The translations under genes and the position numbers were made by a program. From Variovorax sp. OK212 (GTDB lineage: Bacteria; Pseudomonadota; Gammaproteobacteria; Burkholderiales; Burkholderiaceae_C), in the NCBI RefSeq assembly GCF_900112425.1, contig NZ_FOLP01000001.1:310001-374000 (forward strand): 64,000 bases of DNA. Reading direction: 5' to 3'. Positions 41,605 to 49,968 of the stretch are shown in pieces; position 1 is the first letter of the stretch, and every line of letters starts with the position of its first letter. The notes beneath the pieces were generated by a model. That model was not told the origin of the DNA, ran no database searches, and saw only the letters and a list, made by a program, of their open reading frames with translations.

Positions 41605-44520
41605 TCACTGGCAGGCTTCGCAGGTCGGATCGTCCACGCCGCAGAACGCGATGTCGGTGGCGGGGATCGCATTCATCTGCGCTTGCGCAGCGGCCGCTGC
41701 GGCGTCGAGCGCGCTCATGCCCGACGGTGCGTCGTTGCCCGAGGACACCGCGTTGAGACGGCCCGATTGCACCGTCGACTTCTCGGCGTGCGTCGCGCTC
41801 TGCGTGCGCAGGTAGTACGTCGTCTTCAGGCCGCGCAGCCATGCGAGCTTGTACGTGTCGTCGAGCTTCTTGCCCGATGCGCCGGCCATGTAGATGTTCA
41901 GCGACTGCGCCTGGTCGATCCACTTCTGGCGACGCGCGGCGGCTTCCACCAGCCACGTGGTTTCCACTTCGAACGCGGTGGCGTAGAGCGCCTTCACGTC
42001 TTGCGGCACGCGGTCGATCGGACGCAGCGAACCGTCGAAGTGCTTCAGGTCCATGACCATCACGTCGTCCCACAGGCCCAGGCGCTTCAGGTCGCGCACC
42101 AGGTAGTGGTTGATCACGGTGAATTCACCCGACAGGTTCGACTTGACCGACAGGTTGCCGAAGCAGGGTTCGATCGAGGCGTCCACGCCGATGATGTTCG
42201 AGATGGTCGCGGTCGGGGCGATCGCCACGCAGTTCGAATTGCGCATGCCGTCGGCCTTGATCTTGGCGCGCAGCGCGTCCCAGTCGAGGGTGGCCGAGCG
42301 GTCGACTTCGACGTAACCGCCGCGTGCCTTTTCCAGCAGGTCGAGCGAGTCGATCGGCAGGATGCCCTTGTCCCACAGCGAGCCCTTGTAGCTCGAGTAC
42401 TTGCCGCGTTCCTTGGCCAGCTCGGTCGACGCCCAGTACGCGTGGTAGCAGATGGCTTCCATCGACTCGTCGGCGAACTGCACGGCGTCTTGCGAGGCGT
42501 ACGGAATGCGCAGTTCGTACAGCGCGTCCTGGAAGCCCATCAGGCCCAGGCCGACCGGACGGTGGCGCAGGTTGGAGTCGCGCGCCTTCTTCACGGCGTA
42601 GTAGTTGATGTCGATCACGTTGTCGAGCATGCGCATCGCGGTCGAGATCGTCTTCTTCAGCTTGACCTGGTCGACCTTGCCGTCCTTCAAGTGCTGCAGC
42701 AGGTTCACCGAACCCAGGTTGCACACGGCGGTTTCGGTGTCGCTGGTGTTCAGCGTGATCTCGGTGCACAGGTTCGACGAGTGAACCACGCCGGCGTGCT
42801 GCTGCGGCGAGCGCACGTTGCAGGCGTCCTTGAACGTGATCCAGGGGTGGCCGGTCTCGAACAGCATCGTGAGCATCTTGCGCCACATGTCGGTGGCCTG
42901 CAGCGTGCGCGCGGGCTTGATCTCGCCGCGGGCGGCCTTTTCCTCGTAGGCGACGTAGGCGCGCTCGAAATCGGCGCCGAACAGGTCGTGCAGGTCAGGC
43001 ACGTTGGAGGGCGAGAACAGCGTCCAGGTGCCCTTTTCCATCACGCGGCGCATGAACAGGTCGGGGATCCAGTTGGCGGTGTTCATGTCGTGCGTGCGGC
43101 GGCGGTCGTCGCCGGTGTTCTTGCGCAGCTCCAGGAACTCCTCGATGTCGAGGTGCCAGGTTTCCAGGTACGTGCAGACCGCGCCCTTGCGCTTGCCGCC
43201 CTGGTTCACGGCCACGGCCGTGTCGTTCACCACCTTCAGGAACGGCACCACGCCCTGCGATTCGCCGTTCGTGCCCTTGATGTGGCTGCCGAGCGCGCGC
43301 ACGCGGGTCCAGTCGTTGCCCAGGCCGCCCGCGAACTTCGAGAGCAGCGCGTTTTCCTTGATCGACTCGTAGATGCCGTCCAGGTCGTCGGGCACGGTGG
43401 TCAGGTAGCAGCTGGACAGCTGCGAGCGCAGCGTGCCGGCGTTGAACAGGGTGGGCGTGCTCGACATGAAGTCGAACGACGACAGCACTTCATAGAACTC
43501 GATGGCGCGCGCTTCGCGGTCGATCTCGTTGAGCGACAGGCCCATTGCCACGCGCATGAAGAAGGCCTGCGGCAGCTCGATGCGGGTCTTGCGCACGTGC
43601 AGGAAGTAGCGGTCGTACAGCGTCTGCAGGCCGAGGTAGTCGAACTGGTTGTCGCGCTCGGCCTTCAGGGCGGCGCCCAGGCGGGGCAGGTCGTACTGCA
43701 GCAGCTTCTCGTCGAGCAGGTCGTTCTCCACGCCCTTCTTGATGAACTGCGGGAAGTAGTCGGCGTAGGCGGTGGCACGGTCGACCGGCATCACTTCGCG
43801 GCCGATGATCTCCTTGAAGATCGTGTGCAGCAGCAGGCGCGCGGTGGCGAAGGTGTAGTCGGGGTCCTTCTCGATCAGCGTGCGGGCCGCGAGGATGGAG
43901 GCCTTGTAGACCTCGTCGAGCGGCACGCCGTCGTACAGGTTGCGCATCGTCTCGGCGACGATCGGCGCGGAGGTGATGCTGTCGCCCAGGCCTTCGCAGG
44001 CGGATTCGATCAGGCCCTTGAGCTCGTTCAGGTCGAGCGCCACGCGCTCGCCGTTGTCCAGCACGTGCAGCGCGGGCGTGGCCGGCGTTTCATGCTCGAC
44101 CTGCTTGGAACGCTCCTGCGTGCGGCGCTCGCGGTACAGCACGTAGGCGCGCGCGATTTCGTGGTGGCCGCCGCGCATCAGGCCGAGCTCGACCTGGTCC
44201 TGCACGTCTTCGATGTGGAAGGTGCCGCCGCCCGGACGCGAACGCACCATGGCACGAATCACGCCTTGCGTGAGCGTGTCGACCGTTTCGCGCACGCTGG
44301 CCGAAGCCGCGCCCTGGGTGCCGTGCACGGCCAGGAAGGCTTTCATCATCGCGATGGCGATCTTGTTCGGCTCGAACGGCACCACGGCGCCGTTGCGGCG
44401 AATGATCTGGTAGTGCGCAAGGTTCTGGCCGGCGGGCGAGCCGGCCGTGTCTCGCTGCTGCTGCACAGGCATCGCGGGCACGGCGCGCGGGGTCGATTGG
44501 GGGTTCAGGGCTGTTTGCAT
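41605..44520 (-). CDS. nrdA: NrdA, class Ia ribonucleotide reductase catalytic subunit
   Basis: Reduces ribonucleoside diphosphates. The 971 residues are longer than E. coli NrdA (761), as in other betaproteobacteria. An ATP-cone regulatory domain occupies about residues 40-140 (YQIIRRNGAVVPFEPNKIAIAMMKAF). Active-site regions include SSNLCTEITLN, CNLGSVNLLQHL and NSNCVAIAPTATISNI. The C-terminal swinging cysteine pair is in DPTCEACQ. ATG 44520 is chosen because GAGAGG lies 6 nt upstream. ATG 44526 would leave no spacing. The upstream region carries two NrdR boxes. Confidence 0.96.
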   Translation of the reverse strand: MQTALNPQSTPRAVPAMPVQQQRDTAGSPAGQNLAHYQIIRRNGAVVPFEPNKIAIAMMKAFLAVHGTQGAASASVRETVDTLTQGVIRAMVRSRPGGGTFHIEDVQDQVELGLMRGGHHEIARAYVLYRERRTQERSKQVEHETPATPALHVLDNGERVALDLNELKGLIESACEGLGDSITSAPIVAETMRNLYDGVPLDEVYKASILAARTLIEKDPDYTFATARLLLHTIFKEIIGREVMPVDRATAYADYFPQFIKKGVENDLLDEKLLQYDLPRLGAALKAERDNQFDYLGLQTLYDRYFLHVRKTRIELPQAFFMRVAMGLSLNEIDREARAIEFYEVLSSFDFMSSTPTLFNAGTLRSQLSSCYLTTVPDDLDGIYESIKENALLSKFAGGLGNDWTRVRALGSHIKGTNGESQGVVPFLKVVNDTAVAVNQGGKRKGAVCTYLETWHLDIEEFLELRKNTGDDRRRTHDMNTANWIPDLFMRRVMEKGTWTLFSPSNVPDLHDLFGADFERAYVAYEEKAARGEIKPARTLQATDMWRKMLTMLFETGHPWITFKDACNVRSPQQHAGVVHSSNLCTEITLNTSDTETAVCNLGSVNLLQHLKDGKVDQVKLKKTISTAMRMLDNVIDINYYAVKKARDSNLRHRPVGLGLMGFQDALYELRIPYASQDAVQFADESMEAICYHAYWASTELAKERGKYSSYKGSLWDKGILPIDSLDLLEKARGGYVEVDRSATLDWDALRAKIKADGMRNSNCVAIAPTATISNIIGVDASIEPCFGNLSVKSNLSGEFTVINHYLVRDLKRLGLWDDVMVMDLKHFDGSLRPIDRVPQDVKALYATAFEVETTWLVEAAARRQKWIDQAQSLNIYMAGASGKKLDDTYKLAWLRGLKTTYYLRTQSATHAEKSTVQSGRLNAVSSGNDAPSGMSALDAAAAAAQAQMNAIPATDIAFCGVDDPTCEACQ

Positions 44521-44602
44521 TCGCATCCTCTCGGTTGGCAATTCTTGTTGGGTGGCGGCGCCTTGGCTGAGCGTCGCGCCGGTGCTGACGACCGGACGGA
44601 GG

Positions 44603-44650
44603 ACACTATATCTAGGGTCTGGATGCCCTACAAGCCACTACAGGTAGTGT
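44603..44650 (-). promoter_or_regulatory. nrdA promoter with tandem NrdR boxes
   Basis: Two 16-bp near-palindromes, 44603-44618 and 44635-44650, start 32 nt apart, about three helical turns. They agree with the known NrdR consensus ACACWATATWTWGTGT at about 13 and 12 of 16 positions. On the minus strand, TTGTAG (44633-44628), 17 nt, then TATAGT (44610-44605) form a good sigma-70 promoter, with the -10 inside one box and the -35 touching the other. NrdR binding would thus block transcription when dATP is plentiful. Confidence 0.85.
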
Positions 44651-44870
44651 TTTCCTTCGGATACACACACCGTCGAAATTGCATTCGACGAGGCCCATCG
44701 CCAGAGATGCCGCGTGAATACTGGCCTATGTTCTCGCAACCCGCATGGCGCTTGGCTTGCAGGCCGATTTGGGCTTGCAGCCCGCATGGTTGCTGGGTGC
44801 GGCGTTTGCAATTCGCGCACGGATGTACTCGCCGCGCAGCGCATCGCGGCCCGTCACGCGATTGAAAAAA
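44651..44870. other. Gap between nrdA promoter and ampD
   Basis: With the nrdA leader this gap totals about 350 nt. Apart from the NrdR promoter it shows a direct repeat GGCTTGCAG (near 44753 and 44771) and no persuasive gene or terminator. Confidence 0.4.
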
Positions 44871-45524
44871 TTAGCGGCCCGCCACCGGCGCCGGAAACAT
44901 CTGTGGATTCCAGCCGAGTTGTTCGCGCAGCAGCCGCCAGTCGAAGCCGGCGCCGGGGTCCTGCTTGCGGCCCGGCGCGATGTGCTCGTGGCCCGCGATG
45001 TGCGCGATCGGGTAGTGCTGCGCGAGCGCGGCGCACAGGCTCGCGAGCGTTTCGTATTGCGCCTCCTCGAACCGCTGTCCCTCGAGGCCTTCGAGCTCGA
45101 TGCCGATGGAGTCGTCGTTGCAGTTGGCGCGGCCGCGCCACGACGACACGCCGGCGTGCCAGGCGCGGTCGTCGCAGCTCACGAATTGCCAGAGCTCGCC
45201 GTTGCGCCGCACGTAGAAATGCGAGGACACCTCCAGGCCGCGGATCGTCTGGAAGTAGGGGTGCGCGTCCCAGTCGAGCCGGTTGGTGAAGAGCTGCTGC
45301 ACCGCGTCGCCGCCGTATTCGCCGGGCGGCAGGCTGATCGAGTGCAGCACGATGAGGTCTGTCGGCGCTGCGGTTGTGCCCGGTGCGGCCGACGGGCGCG
45401 GGCCGAAGTTGGGCGAGCGCAGCGCCTTCGCGAAACGGTACCAGCCGGCTTGCCAGAGGCCGTCGTGCGGGCCTGCATTCAGGCGGCTGTCGTTGCCGCC
45501 GGCAGTGTCTTCAGTCGTCGGCAT
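44871..45524 (-). CDS. ampD: AmpD, 1,6-anhydro-N-acetylmuramoyl-L-alanine amidase
   Basis: Cytoplasmic zinc amidase of the amidase_2 family that removes the peptide from anhydro-muropeptides in cell-wall recycling. I read 217 residues from ATG 45524. ATG 45539 would add MARAA. Zinc ligands are placed in IVLHSISLPPG, SSHFYVRRNGE and GHEHIAPGRKQDPG. There is no signal peptide, which fits AmpD and not the periplasmic AmiD. The start lies inside the end of pilR, so translation is probably coupled even though function is unrelated. The product peptide is the substrate of Mpl. Confidence 0.92.
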   Translation of the reverse strand: MPTTEDTAGGNDSRLNAGPHDGLWQAGWYRFAKALRSPNFGPRPSAAPGTTAAPTDLIVLHSISLPPGEYGGDAVQQLFTNRLDWDAHPYFQTIRGLEVSSHFYVRRNGELWQFVSCDDRAWHAGVSSWRGRANCNDDSIGIELEGLEGQRFEEAQYETLASLCAALAQHYPIAHIAGHEHIAPGRKQDPGAGFDWRLLREQLGWNPQMFPAPVAGR

Positions 45525-47085
45525 GGCTGCTCGCGCCATCGTCGCCGTTGGGCGTGGTGATGCCCAGCCGCGCGATGCGGTAGCGGATCTGCCGCAGGCT
45601 CATGCCCAGGCGCGCGGCGGCGGCGGTGCGGTTGAAGCCGCTCTCGTGCAGCGCGCGCACGAGGATCTCGCGTTCCTGCTGGTCGAGGTAGGCCTGCAGG
45701 TCGGACGGCAGCGGCGGCGGCGCGGCCTTGGAGGCGGCGGGCGCGGCAGGCATGGGCGCGACCGGCGCGGCGAATGCGGCGGGCGCGGGGAACGCCGGCA
45801 TCAGCGGTGCCGGCGCGGACGCCGCGGCTTCGGCGGCGGCGGTGAAGCCGCCCATCAGGTCGAGGTGAAGCTCGTCGCCGTCGTTCAGCGCGACGGCGCG
45901 GTGCAGCAGGTTCTCGAGCTCGCGCACATTGCCGTCCAGCGGATGCATCGCGAGGCGGCGCAGCAGGTCGGCCGACAGGTGCGGCACCGGCAGCCCCCCG
46001 TCCTGCGCGATGCGCGCGAGCAGCGCGGCGCACAGCGCGGGCAGGTCTTCGCGGCGCTCGCGCAGCGCGGGCACCGCGATCTCGATCACGTTGAGGCGGT
46101 AGAAAAGGTCTTGCCGGAAGCGGCCGGCCTGCACTTCGGCGTGCAGGTCCTTGTGGGTGGCGCTGACGATGCGCACGTCGACCGCTTCTTCCTGCGTGGA
46201 GCCGATCGAGCGCACGCTGCGCTCTTGGATCGCGCGCAGCAGCTTCGACTGCATGGCCAGCGGCAGGTCGCCGATTTCGTCGAGGAACAGCGTGCCGGCG
46301 CTCGCGGCCTGGAAGTAGCCGTCGCGGTCCTGCGAGGAGCCGGTGTACGAGCCCTTCTTCGCGCCGAAGAATTCGGCCTCGAGCAGGTTCTCGGGAATCG
46401 CGCCGCAGTTCACCGCCACGAACGGGCCGTCGCTGCGCTGGCTGCAGGCGTGCACCGCGCGCGCCACCAGTTCCTTGCCGGTGCCCGACTCGCCGCGCAC
46501 CAGCACCGGCGCCATGCCGCGCGCCACCTTCGCGATGCGCGACTTCACGAGGCGCATGGGTTCGGATTCGCCTACCAGCCGGTCGAGCGCGGCGATGCCG
46601 GTGCCCGAGGTGACGGGGAGCATGTCACCAGGATTGCCGCTCGCGGGCACCGCCTGCACGGCGCGCACCGGCACCTGCGGCACCTGCAGTGCCTGGCGCG
46701 CCTGCACGGCGGACGCGACCACCGCGCGGAACTGCTTCAGGTCGACCGGCTTGGTCAGGTAGTCGAAGGCACCCGCCTTCAACGCCTCGACCGCGTTCTC
46801 GGCCGAGCCGTAGGCCGTCATCACCACGCAGCGCTCGCTGCGCTGGTCTTTCTGGATGCGGTGGATGATCTCCATGCCCTGTCCGTCGGGCAGCCGCATG
46901 TCGGTGATCACCGCGTCGAAGCGGCCGGCCTCCAGGTGCTGCCACGCTTCCGACACGCTGCCCGCGGCCTCGACGCGATAGCCTTCGCGCAGCAACGTCA
47001 GCTCGTACAGGGTGCGCAGGTCGGGTTCGTCGTCGATGACCAGGATCTGCGCCGGCCGCTGCGTGGAAGGGGTGGGAATGCTCAC
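45511..47085 (-). CDS. pilR: PilR, sigma-54-dependent response regulator
   Basis: Activator of type IV pilin transcription with RpoN. The 524 residues contain a receiver domain (phospho-acceptor D62 in VITDMRLPDGQG), an AAA+ domain (Walker A GESGTGKELVAR, Walker B GTLFLDEIGDLP), an Ala/Pro linker and a Fis-type HTH (FNRTAAAARLGMSLRQIRYRIARLGI). The loop that contacts sigma-54 reads GSYTGS in place of GAFTGA, keeping the key threonine. The start is GTG at 47085, 4 nt after the pilS stop. The pilin genes it would control are not in the window. Confidence 0.93.
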   Translation of the reverse strand: MSIPTPSTQRPAQILVIDDEPDLRTLYELTLLREGYRVEAAGSVSEAWQHLEAGRFDAVITDMRLPDGQGMEIIHRIQKDQRSERCVVMTAYGSAENAVEALKAGAFDYLTKPVDLKQFRAVVASAVQARQALQVPQVPVRAVQAVPASGNPGDMLPVTSGTGIAALDRLVGESEPMRLVKSRIAKVARGMAPVLVRGESGTGKELVARAVHACSQRSDGPFVAVNCGAIPENLLEAEFFGAKKGSYTGSSQDRDGYFQAASAGTLFLDEIGDLPLAMQSKLLRAIQERSVRSIGSTQEEAVDVRIVSATHKDLHAEVQAGRFRQDLFYRLNVIEIAVPALRERREDLPALCAALLARIAQDGGLPVPHLSADLLRRLAMHPLDGNVRELENLLHRAVALNDGDELHLDLMGGFTAAAEAAASAPAPLMPAFPAPAAFAAPVAPMPAAPAASKAAPPPLPSDLQAYLDQQEREILVRALHESGFNRTAAAARLGMSLRQIRYRIARLGITTPNGDDGASSHADD

Positions 47086-47089
47086 GGCG

Positions 47090-48787
47090 CTATTGTGTCA
47101 GCCGGTTTTCGCTCACGGCGAAGCTGACGAAGAATTCATTGCCCTCGGGCCCGCCCGGCACCAGCGCGCGGCGCTCGTAGCCGATGGTGGCGCCGTGCCG
47201 GCGGCACAGCTCGCGGCACAGGAACAGGCCGAGCCCGCTGGAGCGGCTCTCGGAAGAAAAGAAGGGTTCGAACAGGTGGCGCTGCACCGCCGGCTCCAGC
47301 GGCGCGCCGTCGCTCCACACCATCAGGCTGGGGCGCACGGAGCTGCCGCGCTGCAGCGTCGTCAGCACCTGGATCGAGCCGTCCTGCTTGCCCGCGTAGC
47401 GCGCGGCGTTGTCCAGCAGGTTGACCATCAGGCGGCGCAGGTGTTCGGCGTCGAAGCGCACGTCGCTGCCGGCCGCGTCGAGCGAGACCAGCACGCCCTT
47501 GCGCTGCGTCTGGCGCACCCACTCCTCGGCCAGCACCTGCACCGCGGGGTCGAGCACCACCTGCTCGCCCAGTGACAGCACCCGCTGCTGGCGCGCGCGA
47601 GAGACGTCGAGCACGTCGTCCACGATGCGCGCGAGCCGCTGCGCGTTGTGCTGCACCATGCTCGTGAGCTTGCGGTGCGCGGGGTCGGTCAGGTCTTCGG
47701 CGAGCAGCGCGCTGGCCTGCGTGATGGCGGCCAGCGGGTTGCGGATTTCATGCGCCACCGCCGCCGACATGCGGCCCATGGCGGCCAGCTTCTCGGTGCG
47801 GATGCGCGCCTCGAGCTCGCGCAGGTCCTGCAGGAACATCACGCACAGGCTGTCGACGTGCCGGTCGCTGGTGGGCGTGAGCCGCGTGCGCACGCGCACC
47901 TCGCGCGCCGCGCCGCGCGCCTGCGCCACCGGGATCTCCTCGGTCTGCGGCGCCCGGCGCGCGAAGGTCTGGCGCGCCAGCGCGGCCAGCGCATGCCAGG
48001 CGGGCTGCGTGTGCAGCGGGAACGGCAGCATGAGTTTCGCCAGGCCCTGGCCCAGGATGGCGTCGGCCGCCGGGTTGGCCGCGTGCACCAGGCCTTCGGC
48101 GTCGATCACCAGCACGCCTTCGCTGAGCGTCTCGATCACCAGGTCGTTGACCTCCGCCTGCATCTGCGCGCTGCTGCGGTTGCGCTGCGCCACGGCCTCC
48201 TCGCGCGTCAGCCGGCGGGCCAGTTCGTGCGCCAGCAGCGCCACCACGAACAGGCCGGTGCCGGTGAGCGCGGCCTGCACGAAGCGCGTGGACGAGTCGA
48301 TCGGCTGCTGCAGCCAGTGCCAGCCCGCGTCGGCCAGCAGCAGCAGCGTGACGCTGGCCGTGGTGCCCAGGCTCACGGTCATGGTGCCGAGCACCGCGCT
48401 CATCAGCACCGGCAGCGCGAACAGCGGCGTGTAGTTGACGTTGCCGCCCTGCAGCACCTGCAGCGCGGTGAAGGCGGCGAGGTCGATGCCGATGGTCAGC
48501 AGCCACAGCGCGGTGAAGCTGCGGATCGGCGGCTGGAAACGCGTGTAGCGCATGCCCAGCCAGCTGGCGACCAGGTAGAGGCAGGAGATCGCGACGGCCA
48601 AGGGCTGCACCGTCTGGCCCATGGCATAGGCCACGCCCTGCAGCAGCATCAGCACCAGCGCGACGAAGCAGCGCGCGCCCATGAAGCCGCGCCACAGCCG
48701 GATCAGAGCGGAGCTTTCGCCGGAGCCGGGGTCGAGCACGTCCCAGTCGGTGACGGGATCGCCGCGCGACCAGAGGGAGGAGCTCAT
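47090..48787 (-). CDS. pilS: PilS, membrane sensor kinase
   Basis: Partner kinase of PilR, sensing pilin level in the membrane in Pseudomonas. The 565 residues have about six N-terminal membrane helices (to residue 185), a PAS-like sensor segment (VIETLSEGVLVIDAEGLVHAANPAAD), the H-box MSAAVAHEIRNPLAAITQA with phospho-acceptor H346, and the ATPase N, G1 and G2 boxes (MVNLLDNAARYAG, GLGLFLCRELCRRHG). The ATG overlaps the preceding small gene by 4 nt. Confidence 0.93.
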   Translation of the reverse strand: MSSSLWSRGDPVTDWDVLDPGSGESSALIRLWRGFMGARCFVALVLMLLQGVAYAMGQTVQPLAVAISCLYLVASWLGMRYTRFQPPIRSFTALWLLTIGIDLAAFTALQVLQGGNVNYTPLFALPVLMSAVLGTMTVSLGTTASVTLLLLADAGWHWLQQPIDSSTRFVQAALTGTGLFVVALLAHELARRLTREEAVAQRNRSSAQMQAEVNDLVIETLSEGVLVIDAEGLVHAANPAADAILGQGLAKLMLPFPLHTQPAWHALAALARQTFARRAPQTEEIPVAQARGAAREVRVRTRLTPTSDRHVDSLCVMFLQDLRELEARIRTEKLAAMGRMSAAVAHEIRNPLAAITQASALLAEDLTDPAHRKLTSMVQHNAQRLARIVDDVLDVSRARQQRVLSLGEQVVLDPAVQVLAEEWVRQTQRKGVLVSLDAAGSDVRFDAEHLRRLMVNLLDNAARYAGKQDGSIQVLTTLQRGSSVRPSLMVWSDGAPLEPAVQRHLFEPFFSSESRSSGLGLFLCRELCRRHGATIGYERRALVPGGPEGNEFFVSFAVSENRLTQ

Positions 48788-49044
48788 TTCGCCGAGGCGG
48801 CTTCGCGGTGCGAGGTGCTGCAGTAGACCGCGCCGCCCGGCCCCGCGATGGCATCGGTTGCGGGCAGGTGCAGCCCGCAGTGGGCGCAGCGCACCATGGC
48901 CTGCGGTGCGCCGACCTGCGTGGGCGCGCGTTGCTGGGCCTTGGCCGCGCGCTCGCGCATTGCTTCACGCATTTCTTCGCGCCGGTTCTTGCGCCAGAGC
49001 CAGATCGCGACCCAGAGGACCGCGAGAACGAGGAGGTATTTCAT
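48784..49044 (-). CDS. PP0621-family small membrane protein with a zinc-ribbon-like tail
   Basis: An 86-residue protein: one membrane helix at residues 2-17 (KYLLVLAVLWVAIWLW), a basic helix, then a tail with MVRCAHCGLHLPATDAIAGPGGAVYCSTSHREA, containing three cysteines and nearby histidines that may bind a metal. The pattern matches the PP0621 family found beside pilS in many betaproteobacteria. It overlaps its neighbours on both sides by 4 nt (ATGA), so the CcsA-like protein, this protein, PilS, PilR and perhaps AmpD form one operon. Function unknown. Confidence 0.85.
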   Translation of the reverse strand: MKYLLVLAVLWVAIWLWRKNRREEMREAMRERAAKAQQRAPTQVGAPQAMVRCAHCGLHLPATDAIAGPGGAVYCSTSHREAASAK

Positions 49045-49853
49045 ACAGGAGGACGCGCGAGCACCACTTCGAGCACGAAGCGAGAGCCCACGTAGGCCAG
49101 CAGCAGCAGGGCCGAGCCGGCGTACAGCACACGGCGCGCCGTGCGCCCGCGCCAGCCGAAGCGGGCCCGCCCGACCAGCAGGATGGCGAAGGTGATCCAG
49201 GCGAGCACCGAGAAGATCGTCTTGTGGTCCCACTTCCAGGCGCGGCCGGCCGCGCCGTAGAGCTGTTCGCTGAACAGCAGGCCGGCCAGCAGCGTGGCCG
49301 ACAGCAGCACGAAGCCGGCGGTGACGAAGCGGAAAGTGAGCCGTTCGAGCGTGAGCAGCGGCACGCCGCCCTGCGGCTCGGCGGTGGCCAGGCGGATCTG
49401 CTTCTCGGCCCGGGTGATCAGCCAGGCGTGCACCACGGCCGCGGCAAAGAGCCCGTACGAGGCGATGCCCAGCGCCAGGTGCAGCGGCAGCCAGGGCGAC
49501 GCCGTGACGTGCAGCGGCGTGCCGGGGAACAGGATGGCCAGCAGCACGGCCGCCGCGCCCAGCCAGGCGAGCGCGCGGCGCACCTTCAGCTGCGGGTACA
49601 TGCGGCTTTCGACGGCATAGACGGTGAGCACCAGCCACGCGGTGACCGACAGGGCAGGGGCGAAACCGAAGCGCGGGTCGCTGCCGATCAGGCCGTGGGC
49701 CAGCACCGCGGCGTGCAAAAGCCATGCGATGCCGAGGGCCCATCGGGTCGATTGGCGGCTCAATCTGGCGCCGGCGGCGGCGACAAAACCGTAGGCAACC
49801 GCGGTGGCGATGCCCAGCGCCACGCCGAGCGGGGAGGGGATCGCTAAAATCAT
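49041..49853 (-). CDS. CcsA/YpjD-like cytochrome c assembly membrane protein
   Basis: A 270-residue protein with eight membrane helices of the cytochrome c assembly (CcsA/HemX/YpjD) family. The family signature is in the C-terminal half: LYGAAGRAWKWDHKTIFSVLAWITFA, where the His is a likely haem ligand. It is divergent from ffh, an arrangement widespread in proteobacteria. The minus-strand box TACACT is 7 nt before the ATG, with no Shine-Dalgarno, so its mRNA may be leaderless. A role in haem or respiration is inferred from the family only. Confidence 0.87.
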   Translation of the reverse strand: MILAIPSPLGVALGIATAVAYGFVAAAGARLSRQSTRWALGIAWLLHAAVLAHGLIGSDPRFGFAPALSVTAWLVLTVYAVESRMYPQLKVRRALAWLGAAAVLLAILFPGTPLHVTASPWLPLHLALGIASYGLFAAAVVHAWLITRAEKQIRLATAEPQGGVPLLTLERLTFRFVTAGFVLLSATLLAGLLFSEQLYGAAGRAWKWDHKTIFSVLAWITFAILLVGRARFGWRGRTARRVLYAGSALLLLAYVGSRFVLEVVLARPPV

Positions 49854-49866
49854 CGGCCGGAGTGTA
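49845..49866. promoter_or_regulatory. Overlapping divergent promoter elements, ffh and CcsA-like gene
   Basis: TAAAAT at 49845-49850 is a -10 candidate reading toward ffh, giving a leader of about 110 nt with a 16-bp palindrome at 49936-49951. TACACT on the opposite strand (49866-49861) reads toward the CcsA-like gene and stands 7 nt before its start codon. The two elements are only 10 nt apart. Confidence 0.4.
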
Positions 49867-49968
49867 CCGGCTCGCCCTTGCGTTCCCCGCGCCCGACTTC
49901 AAGTTCTCTCCTCGTCTCCAAGACTTCTCCATCCGGCCCGCTGCAGCGGGCAGCAAGGCATCCCGCTC

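Noticed and set aside
41683..44865. Plus-strand open frame of about 1060 codons opposite nrdA
   Set aside because: Antisense shadow of nrdA, driven by GC-rich third codon positions. No domain or start context supports it.
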